Translations under genes and position numbers: made by a program
The notes under the pieces: generated by a model
Databases searched by the model: none
What the model saw: the letters and a program-made list of their open reading frames with translations, nothing else
What the model was told of the DNA's origin: nothing
Part shown: piece by piece, positions 48,833-59,972 of the stretch
How positions within the stretch are numbered: the stretch's first letter is position 1
Layout: each line of letters opens with the position of its first letter
Assembly: GCA_907164885.2 (NCBI GenBank)
Contig: OU015493.1
Location: 54,354,802 to 54,418,801, forward strand
DNA: 64,000 bases
Source of the DNA: Dolomedes plantarius
Lineage: Eukaryota > Arthropoda > Arachnida > Araneae > Dolomedidae
Reading direction: 5' to 3'

Positions 48833-49307
48833 ACTAATAAAAGGAAGTGTTTGTCTATCTGTGTTCGGTCTCCAGACAAATCTATGGAACTTAAGCCATG
48901 AAATTCGGCACGCAGGTAGTGCAGACGATGAGTACGTGCACCTCGAAGTCCGAATTTTAAATTTCATTCTAGAAAATTTTTTATTAAATTTTTTATGCCC
49001 AATTTCGTTCTATTTGCGCTAAGGTCCGCCAGATGGCGCTACCCCAAAAGCGAGGAGGGGAAGGTAACTTCTCGAAGAAAGAATTTTTCGCCCATATGCG
49101 GAGGGGTGGAGGAAAGGGAACTTCTCACCGGGATGGGGGGGGGGAAAGAATTTTTGTTCTGCCTGAGACTGTTTGCAGGACGGGGGATGCGTAACCACGA
49201 AACTGAAATACCCTTATTCGTTGTTTTTTAGTGTTTCCATTCTCTGACGATGATTGCTGAAGGGAGGAGTCCCTAAACTGATCGGTTAGATGGGCGAAGC
49301 CCGGCTA

Positions 49308-49308
<1 letters not shown>
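48833..49308 (+). mobile_element. Helitron-like repeat, copy B
   Basis: Starts ACTAATAAAAGGAAGTG after a (TA)n run and ends GGGCGAAGCCCGGCTAGT before another (TA)n run. The end hairpin plus CTAGT resembles a Helitron terminus. There are two short open frames (48,783-49,022 and 48,995-49,231) but neither resembles a protein. Copy A at 41,553 shares its right part. Confidence 0.55.

Positions 49309-49345
<37 letters not shown>
49309..49345. repeat. (TA)n microsatellite
   Basis: TA run directly after the Helitron-like repeat. Confidence 0.9.
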
Positions 49346-49348
<3 letters not shown>

Positions 49349-49654
49349 CAATACTTGGCCAAGTTTGAGAGATCTAACATTATTTCAAGAATAAGCCCCC
49401 AAAATATAATATTTTTACAATTCAGATGATATTTTTAGTGTCAATATGTTAAATTAGTTTAAGGACAAGATATGATTAAGTTATTGAACAAGAATAATTA
49501 TTAAATTTTATAAAAAAAATAGCATACAAAATATGTACAGGTTATCAGAAATTGGAATCCATTTTGGTTCTCCGGAATAAAATGAAATAAAGAAACAATT
49601 TTAAGTTCTTTTGAGCAGAAAAGATAATAAATGGGTGCAATTCAACCGAAAAGC

Positions 49655-49935
49655 ATTTAATATGTTGTTGGGCCGCTTCTGGCTTTGATCATAGCAGCCA
49701 CTCTTCTGCGCATGGAATCCACAAGGTTTTGCAACACTTCTTACAGTAATTCATGATACCAAATTTCAATTATTGTTTCCTGAAGCTGTTGTTTTGTTCT
49801 GGGACGATTTTGAGATATTTTCCTTCCAATTATACTCCATAAATTCTCAATAGGATTTGAATCTAGCGAATTTTTCCTGGCCATGGGAGAACATTAATAC
49901 CACGTTTTGCACATTCAGCCTTAACCTAAAATAAG
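49655..49935 (-). pseudogene. Tc1-like transposase C-terminal fragment
   Basis: The minus strand encodes SNPIENLWSIIGRKISQN (near 49,855), the block with the third catalytic residue, and RRRVAAMIKARSGPTTY followed by TAA near 49,657. One stop lies inside near 49,743. Only the C-terminal quarter is present. Confidence 0.85.
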
Positions 49936-52418
49936 GAATGTTTCGATTTTGAGGTCAGAATTGAACTCTAATGAAATTTAATTTAATTTTAAAGTTTGTA
50001 TTACATTTGTCGATGCATGACAGGGTGCTAAGTCTTGCGGAAATACCCATTTCTTCCTTGGAAAATGGGTATATATATATATATATATATGCTGTTAAAA
50101 GTGTCTTTTTATCTTTCTCTGTTGAACTGTTGCAGGTTTAAGGAATAGATCTTATGTTTCTTTTTAAGAATTATGTCATCAAACATTTTATTCCGAATGC
50201 AATATTAGGACATCCTTTAGAAAAAGACTTAAAAGTTTTGTTCCAAAGGCATTCTGGAGTTTTTAGTCAACAGTTTGTATAATAACTAAATGGAATTTTA
50301 AAATACGAAATGGAAATTTGAAAACACAGTTTAACATATTTCTATTGCTTGTGACTTATTGCAGTTTGGGCGACGAAAAGAGAAGGTGGCCTTTTTACCA
50401 ACTTTTTACCGTTTTACAGCGTACTCGTTTCCATTGGTTCCTTTCTCAATAACAGTCACAAACCTTGTCTTCCAAAAGTTAAAAAAATGTGTAATCGCCA
50501 CCGGCAAGTAGTACATTGTTTAGAGATTCTCGTTCTAGACTGTCCTGTCGACTTGCAAAGGTCAGAGCAATTTGTTTTCTGAATGTGGCATACACTAGAT
50601 AAAATATATCCTTTAACTCACAACTAAGGATTAGATTACAATTTTTTTTTATTAAAAGGAGACGAACGATGAAACTGATTTTGACGTAAACAGGAATTGT
50701 CCTCACTAAAGGAATATCTTATTTTATTCCATACATTCTTCAATTTGAGACCTTTACACGGAAGGGGAAAATTGCGCAAGCAGGTCTTTTGGTCCAGCAT
50801 ACTTATCCCAAAACAAAACATGAGCTAAATTTTGAAGTTTTTTAGAGCAATCTTTGAAATTTCTCAGGTTTTTTTTTTCCTGGATAATAATTTTTATTTG
50901 AAAACATATTAAAGCAAAATATCATTATGAAATGCATTTAAATAACAGCAGAGTCCTTAAAGAGAAGATGGTTTATGTATTTTCTACCATTTCTTCAAAA
51001 CCTACGGTGATGGTAAAAAATGCTGCACTTTATCTTTTTTTATGTGATTTTTTGACATGACTGTACATGACCTGGTCTGGATAATGAATAATTTTAGAAT
51101 AGATAGTACTATGAGAGAGGTTTACTTACGGTGAAAATTTTAAAAATATATGGATGTTCTCAGGAAAAGAAAAAATAGATGATCTCAAAACACGCCGAAA
51201 AATCTTTGGCCAGGCAATGACTAAGGAGCTAGTCTTCGGTACCACTGTCTGCAGGGTACTATTCTCGCTTTAGGCATAGTTGTCTGTAGCGTTCGGAATA
51301 GGTTTAAAGTAAACAAATTCCATTCTATTTAATCTTTTTTTCTTTTTTTTTGGCAGCTTACTGTATCTCTCTCTTAAGGACTAACCCATACAAGTATTCA
51401 TATATGCATATTGTGACTAGAAATAACATTTTTACGTTTACTCTACCCATACGAAATTTACATTTGCTTTAACCATTATTTAAGTTTTCATACATTTACT
51501 ATATTTTTAGCGAATTTACATTTTCTATATCTCCAATCTTACATATCTTTTCATCTTGTATAAACGTAATACATGTATAATCCAAAATTTTGTTCATGTG
51601 CCTTCTAATTTAAAAAAAAATATTTCGCGTATATCTCATCCTTTTTCTCAATCGCATAAAAAAGTGCCGCTAGATTTTTATAGTCCCAGCTGCGAAGTGG
51701 AGTTTTATCCGATTCCAAGATTCTAAAGGCATTTCATGAAATGTGCATTTGCATTTCGCTCAAATACTCACGCTTTAAAGTTTTTGCCCCTGTAAATCTA
51801 CTGAGTTTAAGATATATATTTCTTTTCTGTTGAGCCGCAGGTATGAGTGATTTCAGACGTTATGCTTTTACTGGTATGAGAAATTACATTAAACTTCGGG
51901 CCGATATAAATAAGCATAAAATAGGAATTCATAATGTACTCGTAGACATTTAAACCAAAGAAACATTTTGGAATATCTTATACTATGTAAAGCGTCCAGT
52001 GGGAGAGCAAAATTTCCTACTATTGAACGCACAAATTAAATTTAGTCTGTAAATGGCCGTTTTGAATACATGAACTACTGAAGTTACGGGAAGTGAAATA
52101 AATTACAGATGGAAGTCTGTAAAATATTACAAATAGTAATAATAGTTCTGCGGGAAATACTTGCTTTAAAACCCTTTATTAAACCTCTTACATACCTTTT
52201 GTAATTGAACATTATCATCTTAAATCTCTGCAAACTTAACTCATTGTCTGTAATCAAGGTTTTCATAAATGGAAGTTGTGGGTGTACTTTCTCAAACGCA
52301 TTCGAAGCTGATGCTGAACACTCTGGCAGTACAGGAAACTTTACCAGAGTTACAAAATGTCTGTCAGTATTTGCCTAGGAGCTTCAACAATTACCATCAG
52401 TCGTCTGCCTCAGTCTTA
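49936..52418. other. AT-rich non-coding stretch
   Basis: A short (TA)n run near 50,071-50,091; no gene or repeat recognised otherwise. Confidence 0.55.
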
Positions 52419-52670
52419 AGCCGGGTTCAGACGGAGTCATGAAACGGGCGAGAGCACTACTTGTTTTGAGCATGCTACACGACTTGCTTATTCAACACAG
52501 GAATCCACGACCTGCTTCAGCTCCCACGGAACAAGTGCCTTCGTTGGTCGTTAGTTTCTCGATCGTTGTTCAATCACGGCAGAACGTGAAGCTCCAAAAG
52601 TTGTTTGCGAACTACTAATACATGAGTTAAAAAAAATTATTCAAAAAACTCAAACAATATAAATTATAGT

Positions 52671-52711
52671 AATAATAATAATAATAGTAGTAGTAATAAT
52701 AATAATAATAG
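52671..52711. repeat. (AAT)n microsatellite
   Basis: AAT/AGT trinucleotide run inside the Harbinger-type element. Confidence 0.9.
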
Positions 52712-53042
52712 GATTTAAATAAAAGTAAAAAATTTTTAATGTAGGTAGAGTAGCAACAATTTATTGTATTATAAAAATTATATTGGCACAATCCTTGTAA
52801 CATTTTTTTAATAAACAGTGTTTAGTAAAAATTGATAAATTTATATATTTTTACTTTAAATAACATCAAATTAACACTAAAATAGAATTAGCATAATTAT
52901 TTACATCGATTCAGATGAAGGAGAACAAATAAAGGAAATCAAGGAATCCAAGCTGTCATCTTCAGGATTATGTTCAGCAGGGTATTGAGTTCATTTCCTG
53001 TCGTTGTAGGTCTCCCGTGGTGGTTTGCTGCAGTTCACTTAA

Positions 53043-53930
53043 TTATGGGGGATAGCTCTCAAGCTGAAGTGGTTCATTGTTGTAATGACACGGAAATTGG
53101 TAGGCAGACGGACAAGAGGGGTAAGCCTCAACGTCCAACGATGGAAAATATGATTTTTTTTCATATGCTATCCTTTCTCTGGAAACAAGGCTTTGGCTTT
53201 TCATTTGGAGGTCTAGAGCTCTCCAAGACTCCATATTGTTAAGTTGCTTGGCTAAACTTCGACACCAAACATCAAACTCTGTCTCCGTTGAAAATTTGAA
53301 TATATGGAATCCAGCTTTTGGATTGCTTCTGTATTTTGCGCAGGCGGAGTACATCTATCGTGAAGGTGCCTTTTTTTCGATGAACTGGCCCAATGCGAAG
53401 TAGGAACTTCAAACGTTTCACCTGTCCTCCTTTCATTCGACGAACTAACGGCTGGAGGGTCATCAATTTCAGAATTTGTTTCATCTAGCCGCTTTTATGT
53501 TGTGCCACTTTGAACCTTCAAATCCAGATTTTATTCAGTTACATTCATTTCCCGGTTCTTTTTTAAAAACGAATGCACTGCTGAAAACCATGGAACCCCC
53601 ATGTTTATATAACTCATCAGCAGAGGTTCTGAATTTCTTCGAGTTGGCAATTTTTTTTTTGTTTCTGATAATAGGAAGATCTCATTTTTTATTTTATTTT
53701 TGTGCCACTTCACGTATTCCAAAACCATCAATGTTCATTTCAGTAAATATTTCTTGCAATGCTCCATCTCTTGCATCTCGGTTCTTGTACTCTTCGGAAT
53801 TAACTTTCCACAAACATTCCTTTTCGCTGTACAACTCGACAAATTTCATCACCTGCGCAATACTCATTTTGTACACAGACATGTTGTCTCGTCTTTGGTA
53901 GGAGAATAAGACTGAAGCGGTCGTGCTCAC
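53043..53930 (-). pseudogene. MADF-domain DNA-binding protein relic of the Harbinger-type element
   Basis: PIF/Harbinger elements usually encode a DDE transposase and a second Myb/MADF-type DNA-binding protein that helps it. The minus strand from 53,930 reads VMKFVELYSEKECLWKVNSE and YKNRDARDGALQEIFTEMNI, the first helices of a MADF domain. After a frame break near 53,697 comes GVPWFSAVHSFLKKN (53,575-53,530), the conserved end of the domain. The last part, 53,354-53,043, has EFDVWCRSLAKQLNNMES, like the C-terminal conserved region found in such proteins. Several frame breaks and stops; probably inactive. Family assignment is from memory of the MADF pattern. Confidence 0.8.
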
Positions 53931-54084
53931 TGCAACCAGCCGGAGATTCCACGACCTGGCTATTCAAGGTCGAGCACGACCTCCACTCCCACTACCGATA
54001 GTTCACACGAGTTAGTGAACAGGACCGGCTGACCGATGGGTAGTGCTATCGCCCATTTCATGACTCTGTGTGAACTTGGCTTTA

Positions 54085-54400
54085 GTCTCTGTAAAACAAT
54101 CAGGCCCGGTCTCCACCAGCAACTCGTGAGAATCAGCTAGAGACTTAGCTGTCCGTACTGTATGCATATACATTTGAGAAATATGTGCCTCACTGGAAGC
54201 TGAATGCGTTTTATACTGAATATTCTCTTTGCCCGCAAAAACTTAACCCCTTTCTATCCTTTTTTTGTTGTCACATCAACAGATATTGATCAGTCTATTG
54301 GTCACTTTGAAGGCAACCTGCTCATGTACATACCTATAATATTCTAAACAACACTATAAGTATATTCAATCATATTGTCTTCTAGTACCATAGTTAACTA
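54085..54400. other. Non-coding stretch
   Basis: Nothing recognised between the Harbinger-type element and the MITE. Confidence 0.5.
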
Positions 54401-55081
54401 CCGGGTGTGTCACAATTCCCTCCGGGGTTTGGAAGGCTTATAAAAAAACATATTACGAATACAGCAAGCAAGTTGACTTTACCGGAGAAAGAAACATTAC
54501 AAGTTTTGTTTCACAAATGTTCAGTATGTGAACCTTTCGTGATGCAGCAGATATCAAGACTAAAGTCAAATTCTTGTTTCACTCGATTTTTCCTGGGATC
54601 TGTAATTCCGCACTCGGTTGACGAATTGACTTTCCCGGGCTTCGCACAAACGCATCTCGTACACGATTAAACTCTTCCGCCGAAGGGCCTGGACGACCAG
54701 TTCGTTTTCCATCACACAAGCAACCACTTTCCTGAAATTTCTTAAACCACGCGTGAATTAATTTATCTGTTGGTGGTTGAAATCAGTATTTTGTACGAAA
54801 TTGTCTTTGAACTGTCACAACAGATTCACTTTTCGCAAATTCTAACACGCAGTAAGCTTTCTGTGAACCTGTAAACGCCATTGTCTTATGTGCAAAAATT
54901 TCAAAAGTCTGTGTTTCTGTTATTTGCTACTGCTAAGATACCTAGTGCCGCCATCTACTAACACATTTGTGAAACAAAACTTGTAAAGTTTCTTTCTCCA
55001 GTACAGTCAACTTTGTTGCTGTATTGGTAATATGTTTTTTATAAGCCTTACAAATCCCGGAGGGAATTGCGACACACCCGG
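54401..55081. mobile_element. MITE with ~118-bp inverted repeats, copy 2
   Basis: Ends CCGGGTGTGTCACAATTCCC and its inverse; TA at 54,399-54,400 and 55,082-55,083. Arms of about 118 bp pair. Same family as 35,573-36,082 but retaining more of the transposase gene. Confidence 0.92.
54580..54881 (-). pseudogene. Mariner-like transposase N-terminal relic inside the MITE
   Basis: Starts at an ATG (complement of 54,879-54,881) with MAFTGSQKAYCVLEFAKSES, then an in-frame stop near 54,790, then PTDKLIHAWFKKFQESG and GKRTGRPGPSAEEFNRVRDA. This is the DNA-binding half; it ends where the MITE arm begins. The catalytic half is absent. Confidence 0.82.
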
Positions 55082-55083
55082 TA

Positions 55084-56542
55084 CTACTACCTATCACAAC
55101 TACCTATCATCCCTTTACTCTCTAGAACGCATTTGATAAAATTTTCATGCATGAACTATGCTAGCGTAATTAGAAACATAGAAATGTCAGTCTAAGGTTC
55201 TGCGAATGTATCATTGTTTGTACTCCGAAGTAAAATTGAGATTTTCTTTTCCGTGTGTCAGATATGGCAATTTTAATAGCACAACTAGTTATTTATATGA
55301 TGTTCACAGCAGGCACTGTTAGAAAGACGTTTAAAAGTGATGTAGAACAATATGCTTACTGGTTATGTGTAAGGGGTACTTAACTATAATATATAGTACT
55401 TTTCTATAGTGTTCTAGGAAAGAATGACTTTTAAAAATGTTCTTTTTCTCATATTTACAACCAAAAGAAGCATGAAAATGCTATCAGGGAACAAAACTGG
55501 AAAGTTGATATGAATAAACAATGTTTCTTTAAGATTTATACTATATTTTTTAATACTCTTATTTCTATATTTAGGCAAATCCTAGCTGAGTGGCAACCCG
55601 ATGTGTTGCTTTTTCGATTTAAAATGAAATGGTTTTATTTCTTAAAGATTAAAAACTGTTTAATGACTTTTAAAAATATATTAGAAATTTTAAAAAAGGA
55701 AATAACTGTTTAAAATTCTCTTTTTAAAATTTTGGTTTATGGCTTTTGAAATAATTCTTTCTAATTTCCGTTTTCAAATTTTGCTTTTTAGACAAAAAAG
55801 TTCATTCAATTAGAAAAAATTCTAAAGGTTTAAACTTATCATTTCCTAAAACTAAAATTATTTATGGATTTCAATTATTAAATGACTCGTTCTCAGACTC
55901 GTTCTCAACTAATAAGTTTTCATTTTGGCAACATGGCCGAATGTAAATATTAAATCTCATAGGAGAAAAAGTGCTTAAAAAATAGAAAGACAGTTCTCAG
56001 GAATTCAAAATTGGTGGCGGAAGAATTCTCATCAGTTGCTCAATCATTAGAAACAAATTTCTCGAACTTCCTGGAATTATTAGTGAGTAAAATAATAAGT
56101 CGAAAAATTACGAACTCCCCATTCAGTTACATTAAGATACTATGGCGATCAGCGCGGGAAATTTCAAAAGTGAGTTTTGTAAGTAAGCTTTTTTAGAATG
56201 ATAACATTTTTTTTATTAAATGTATTTGGTATATTTTGGAAGCTGAACATCTAGCAAATGCCGATAAATCGTAAAATTGACATTAAAAGGTGCAGAAAAC
56301 TGAAATATTTGTCCATCAAAATTGTCGATTTCGTGAAATTCGGAAAGATACAAATATAAACGACCCAACCTTTCGGTTGTGCGTTTAAAAAAAAAAACTG
56401 GGGGGGGGGGACTTATGCTAATTGTGTAACACACAACGAAATAGAATATCTATGAAATCGGATAATGAACAGCCATAAGGGCCATAACTATTTTTCTTAT
56501 GGCTCTTCTACAGTAATAATCATTATAAAACCTATTCTTATT
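55084..56542. other. AT-rich non-coding stretch
   Basis: An A/G homopolymer lies near 56,388-56,410. No gene recognised; the part next to 56,542 may be the 3' untranslated end of the LINE copy. Confidence 0.5.
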
Positions 56543-57481
56543 CTAGATATCAATATTGGTAGGTAAGCTTCTGCGTATATTATTAAATTGACTGCATACT
56601 ATCATACAGTGCTCCACCGATTGTTCAGCACCACAAGAGCAAGTGCTACTTTTTCCGTGAAACCTGCTTTGATAACTACCAAATGACCCATGTCCAGTGA
56701 TTGCTTGGTTTATGTAAAAATCTGCACTTAGCCTGTCAGTTTTAACTTGAGGAAAAATTTCTCTTACTCTAGTTCCAGCAGTTGTATTGTTCCACCTATC
56801 TTGCCAGACGTGTTCCGCCATTTGAAATAATTTTGCTTTTACTTGATTTCTAGTCCATTTAATTTCTTTATTTATTACTTCCAATTTAGTTGCTTCTTTT
56901 GCAGTCTGATCAACTGCTTCATTTTTATCAATCCCAATATGCGCTTTTATCCAATGTAGTGCGACATTAAGTCCCGAAGTTTGAACTAATTTTTTGATGT
57001 TATCCACCATCTCACATTTAAAACTGAGTGTATTTAATGCCTGTAACGCACTACGTGAGTCTGAATAAATATCAATTGCTTTATGACCTTGTCCAATAGC
57101 ATCTTCAATAGCCAGTTGTATTGCATACAATTCAGCACTGAAGGAACTCGCATTATCAGATAGCCTTTGTTTTATTTCCAATACTTTTAAATCCTTAATA
57201 TATTTATTAATACCTGCCCCAGTTTTTCCATTCATGCGGGAGCCATCCGTGTAATAATTAATATCAGTAATTGCAATTAAATCAAATGTCCAGTTTATTG
57301 TCCATAAATCAGTCTCACGTTTTATAGGTCTGTTCGCCAATTCGCAATTATTTTTGCTAAAATTTATATCCATAACTTTTATTCCTTGTTCCTTGTAATA
57401 TATTTCAAACATTTTGTAGTCAATTTCAGCTCTGAGATCTAAAGGCATACAACTGCTTTGGGGAAAAAGCTCCGTTTGCAA
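56543..57481 (-). CDS. RNase H domain of a 5'-truncated LINE, open over 312 codons
   Basis: RNase H removes RNA from RNA/DNA hybrids during LINE copying. All four catalytic positions and the histidine are present: D79 (YYTDGSR), E117 (FSAELYA), D141 (IYSDSRSA), H181 (WIKAHIGID) and D191 (EAVDQTAKEA). A C-terminal cluster CSCGAEQSVEHCMIVC follows near residues 285-300, as at the end of LINE ORF2 proteins. The upstream reverse transcriptase and endonuclease are absent and the frame starts at an ATG without recognisable coding sequence before it. Most likely a dead-on-arrival LINE copy that has not yet gathered stops; a separate, captured RNase H gene is possible but not supported by anything else I see. 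Confidence 0.85.
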   Translation of the reverse strand: MQTELFPQSSCMPLDLRAEIDYKMFEIYYKEQGIKVMDINFSKNNCELANRPIKRETDLWTINWTFDLIAITDINYYTDGSRMNGKTGAGINKYIKDLKVLEIKQRLSDNASSFSAELYAIQLAIEDAIGQGHKAIDIYSDSRSALQALNTLSFKCEMVDNIKKLVQTSGLNVALHWIKAHIGIDKNEAVDQTAKEATKLEVINKEIKWTRNQVKAKLFQMAEHVWQDRWNNTTAGTRVREIFPQVKTDRLSADFYINQAITGHGSFGSYQSRFHGKSSTCSCGAEQSVEHCMIVCSQFNNIRRSLPTNIDI

Positions 57482-57964
57482 TGAAAAACATTTTTAACTT
57501 TATAAAAATGTGTATATCCTTAAAGATGAAGAGTCGTAAAACACATGGAAATAAAAAAATTACCGATTAGTGGGCAGAAAAGCTTAATTTTTTCATGCAT
57601 GAAAATAGTGAAAATTTACGAAACGGAAAGGAGCCCACCCGGAATGTCAGGTGTTTCTGCTGTCCGCCTCTTTTGAGTTCGGCTGTTTTAATTTAATAAT
57701 TAAAAAAGTTTAAAGTTTTAAAAGATGGCATCAGTGCACACGTCTCGTCCGGCTGCGTATATCGGTACCAGTCGCGACATCCTGCTATGTTTGGTTCGCG
57801 TCAACAAACATAGCAGGAAACAAATGTCTGACACTAACATACATTTGTTTACCTTCAGCTGTCATTATATAGATATTTCTTGAAATAACTTTAACTATTT
57901 CAATTTTGTAATTAATTCCGATATCTTATTAAAATTCCCAAACAACATTTATCAAAATGAACTG
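57482..57964. other. Non-coding stretch with two adjacent hairpins
   Basis: Two perfect inverted repeats: 57,781-57,817 (13-bp stem CCTGCTATGTTTG, 11-base loop) and 57,818-57,850 (10-bp stem AAACAAATGT, 13-base loop), directly adjoining. Nothing else recognised. Confidence 0.7.
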
Positions 57965-58135
57965 TTAACGTAGGATTATGTTCTCCATAACGGTCCTCCA
58001 GAAAGCAAAATTCCAGACGCTAAAACCGTCCGTTGTGCTGAGTTATAATTTTGGTAGTGCGCCAAACCCAGTCTGTATTGCTTGGGTAAGCAGCAAACAG
58101 TTAAACAGAAAAGTACTAAAATGTGTCGAAATTTT

Positions 58136-58137
<2 letters not shown>
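57965..58137. repeat. TTAACGTAGG repeat family, copy 3 (left part)
   Basis: TTAACGTAGGATTATG and the following 170 bp match copies 1 and 2. The right end CTACCTGAAATATTT is found at 59,085-59,100, separated by a microsatellite and a MITE. Confidence 0.7.
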
Positions 58138-58211
<74 letters not shown>

Positions 58212-58213
58212 CA

Positions 58214-58249
<36 letters not shown>

Positions 58250-58260
58250 TATATACATAC

Positions 58261-58295
<35 letters not shown>

Positions 58296-58300
58296 CATAC

Positions 58301-58375
<75 letters not shown>
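58138..58375. repeat. (TA)n/(CATA)n microsatellite
   Basis: About 238 bp with alternating TA and CATA blocks. Confidence 0.97.
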
Positions 58376-59053
58376 CATGGTGATTTTTTTAAACTGACAG
58401 TACTGACAGTACTGTGGAGAGATCTATCAGCCGGAATTCCACCAAAATTGATAGAGGGACTAAGGACGATGTGGGAAAGAGTTTCAGTGAAAAAAAAAAT
58501 AGTTTCAAAAGTCGCCGATAGGCGAAGATATGGCGCTCTTGTTGTCGGCACACCCGAGAATTTGCGGAAAAGGCAGGTAAAACATCAAAATACAAATTCA
58601 CGACTATGTAGTCTACAGCAGCGCCAGAATTTCGGGCTATAAAGGGCGGAATCTGTTGCGCCTTTGCTTTACAGAAGAAAGGGTCATCTGTGGCTTTTTT
58701 CCGCTTACATGGACAAATCTCTAGCCGTACCTAACCCATTAACTACGCTAACCGTACCTAACATTTTTCTGTGGGGTTAATCTTTATAGCCTGAAATACT
58801 GGCGCTGCTGTCGACTACATAGTCGTGAATTTGTATTTTGATGTTTTACTTGCCTTTTATGCAAATTTTCGGGTGCACAGACAACAAAAGCGTCATATCT
58901 TCCCCTATCGGCGACTTTTGGAACTATTTTATTTTCACGGAGAACTCTTTTCCATGTCGTCCGTAGTCCCTCTATCAATTTTGGTGGAATTCCGGCTGAT
59001 AGATCGAGCTACAGAGGGCTCTGAGTACTGTCAGTTTTAAAAAAATCACCCTG
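58376..59053. mobile_element. MITE with ~260-bp terminal inverted repeats, 678 bp
   Basis: Left arm from CATGGTGATTTTTTTAAACT (58,376-about 58,645) is repeated inverted at about 58,785-59,053, ending CAGGGTGATTTTTTT on that strand; TA on both sides. The arms include matching stretches such as CCGGAATTCCACCAAAATTG and ACAAATTCACGACTATGTAG. The 140-bp centre gives a short FLWG-like reading, possibly transposase residue. Open frames in the arms (for example 58,784-58,978) are mirror copies and not evidence of a gene. Confidence 0.9.
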
Positions 59054-59972
59054 TATATACACATAACACATACATCCTAACACATACTACCTGAAATATT
59101 TTTTTGTACTATACTTAATATTCCGAGCTTCTAAGAATATTATAGCAGCAGAAAAACTATTTTATAGGAAGAGAAATCCAACAGAATAAAAAGGAAACGC
59201 GGGTATTCTAGTTTCTATATATTTAAACTACAGTATGATCTAAAGAATAATTGTTGTAAAGCTCAAATTCAAACCTAATCTGACGAATCATTTATTTCAC
59301 TGTAAGTTAAGAATGTTAACAGAAGACTCTTCAAAGAAAAATAACCCCGTTGATTACTTTTGAAGAACTTTGGAACTGTTCAATAAATATATAAAAGAAT
59401 AACGAATACTATGCGAGACGATTTATTTCGCTTACATGCCATTTTCAGATTCCAGCGTGTAAGTCACATCTATAGATACAAGACAATATCGAAAGCGAAT
59501 TCCGAAATATATATCTCGTAGAGCAATAAATCATCGCTTCCTTTATATTCAGCTTCTGCACTTGACAGACGTCTTCATTACGGAATCTTTAAAGAAACAG
59601 TTCTACATCCATTGATTAAGGGTGCTAGATTCACAACTTTTCCCATTTCTTCCTTACATTCCTTATAAATCCTTTGCATTTCTTGAAATCGATTCAAAGT
59701 TTAATGGAAGCTTGAATGTCGTGTTTGTTCGTAAAGAGGTGGGTGGTGTTCAAAATTTTCACCATTGTAAGAATAGTTAAATTTTTCCCTTTTGAATTTT
59801 ATGGAGATTGCCATATAATGTTTCAAAAAATAAAGTGAATTGATTCAATTGCGCATGTATTCCTTTCAACAATTTCTGTAAATATAGTAAGGGAATGAGG
59901 CTAATAAAAAATATATCCCCCGAGCTGCAATATTATATTTTTAAGGAATATTTATCTTCATAACAGAAATAG
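59054..59972. other. AT-rich non-coding stretch
   Basis: Nothing recognised beyond the right end of the TTAACGTAGG repeat near 59,085-59,105. Confidence 0.5.

Larger units (their letters stand above)
52419..54081. mobile_element. PIF/Harbinger-type DNA transposon carrying only the MADF gene relic, 1663 bp
   Basis: Inverted ends: AGCCGGGTTCAGACGGAGTC at the left and, inverted, AGCCAAGTTCACACAGAGTC at the right, continuing for about 40 bp (ATGAAAnGGGCGAnAGCACT). Flanked by TTA at 52,416-52,418 and 54,082-54,084, the 3-bp target of this superfamily. The right half holds a MADF-domain gene on the minus strand. I see no DDE transposase; the left half is AT-rich with an (AAT)n run. Confidence 0.88.

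Noticed and set aside
53476..53901. 141-codon plus-strand frame
   Set aside because: It is antisense to the MADF-domain relic, which explains the open frame better.
58078..58378. Long open frames of alternating Tyr-Ile or His-Thr residues here and in other TA/CATA tracts
   Set aside because: They are translations of microsatellites with no other coding signal.
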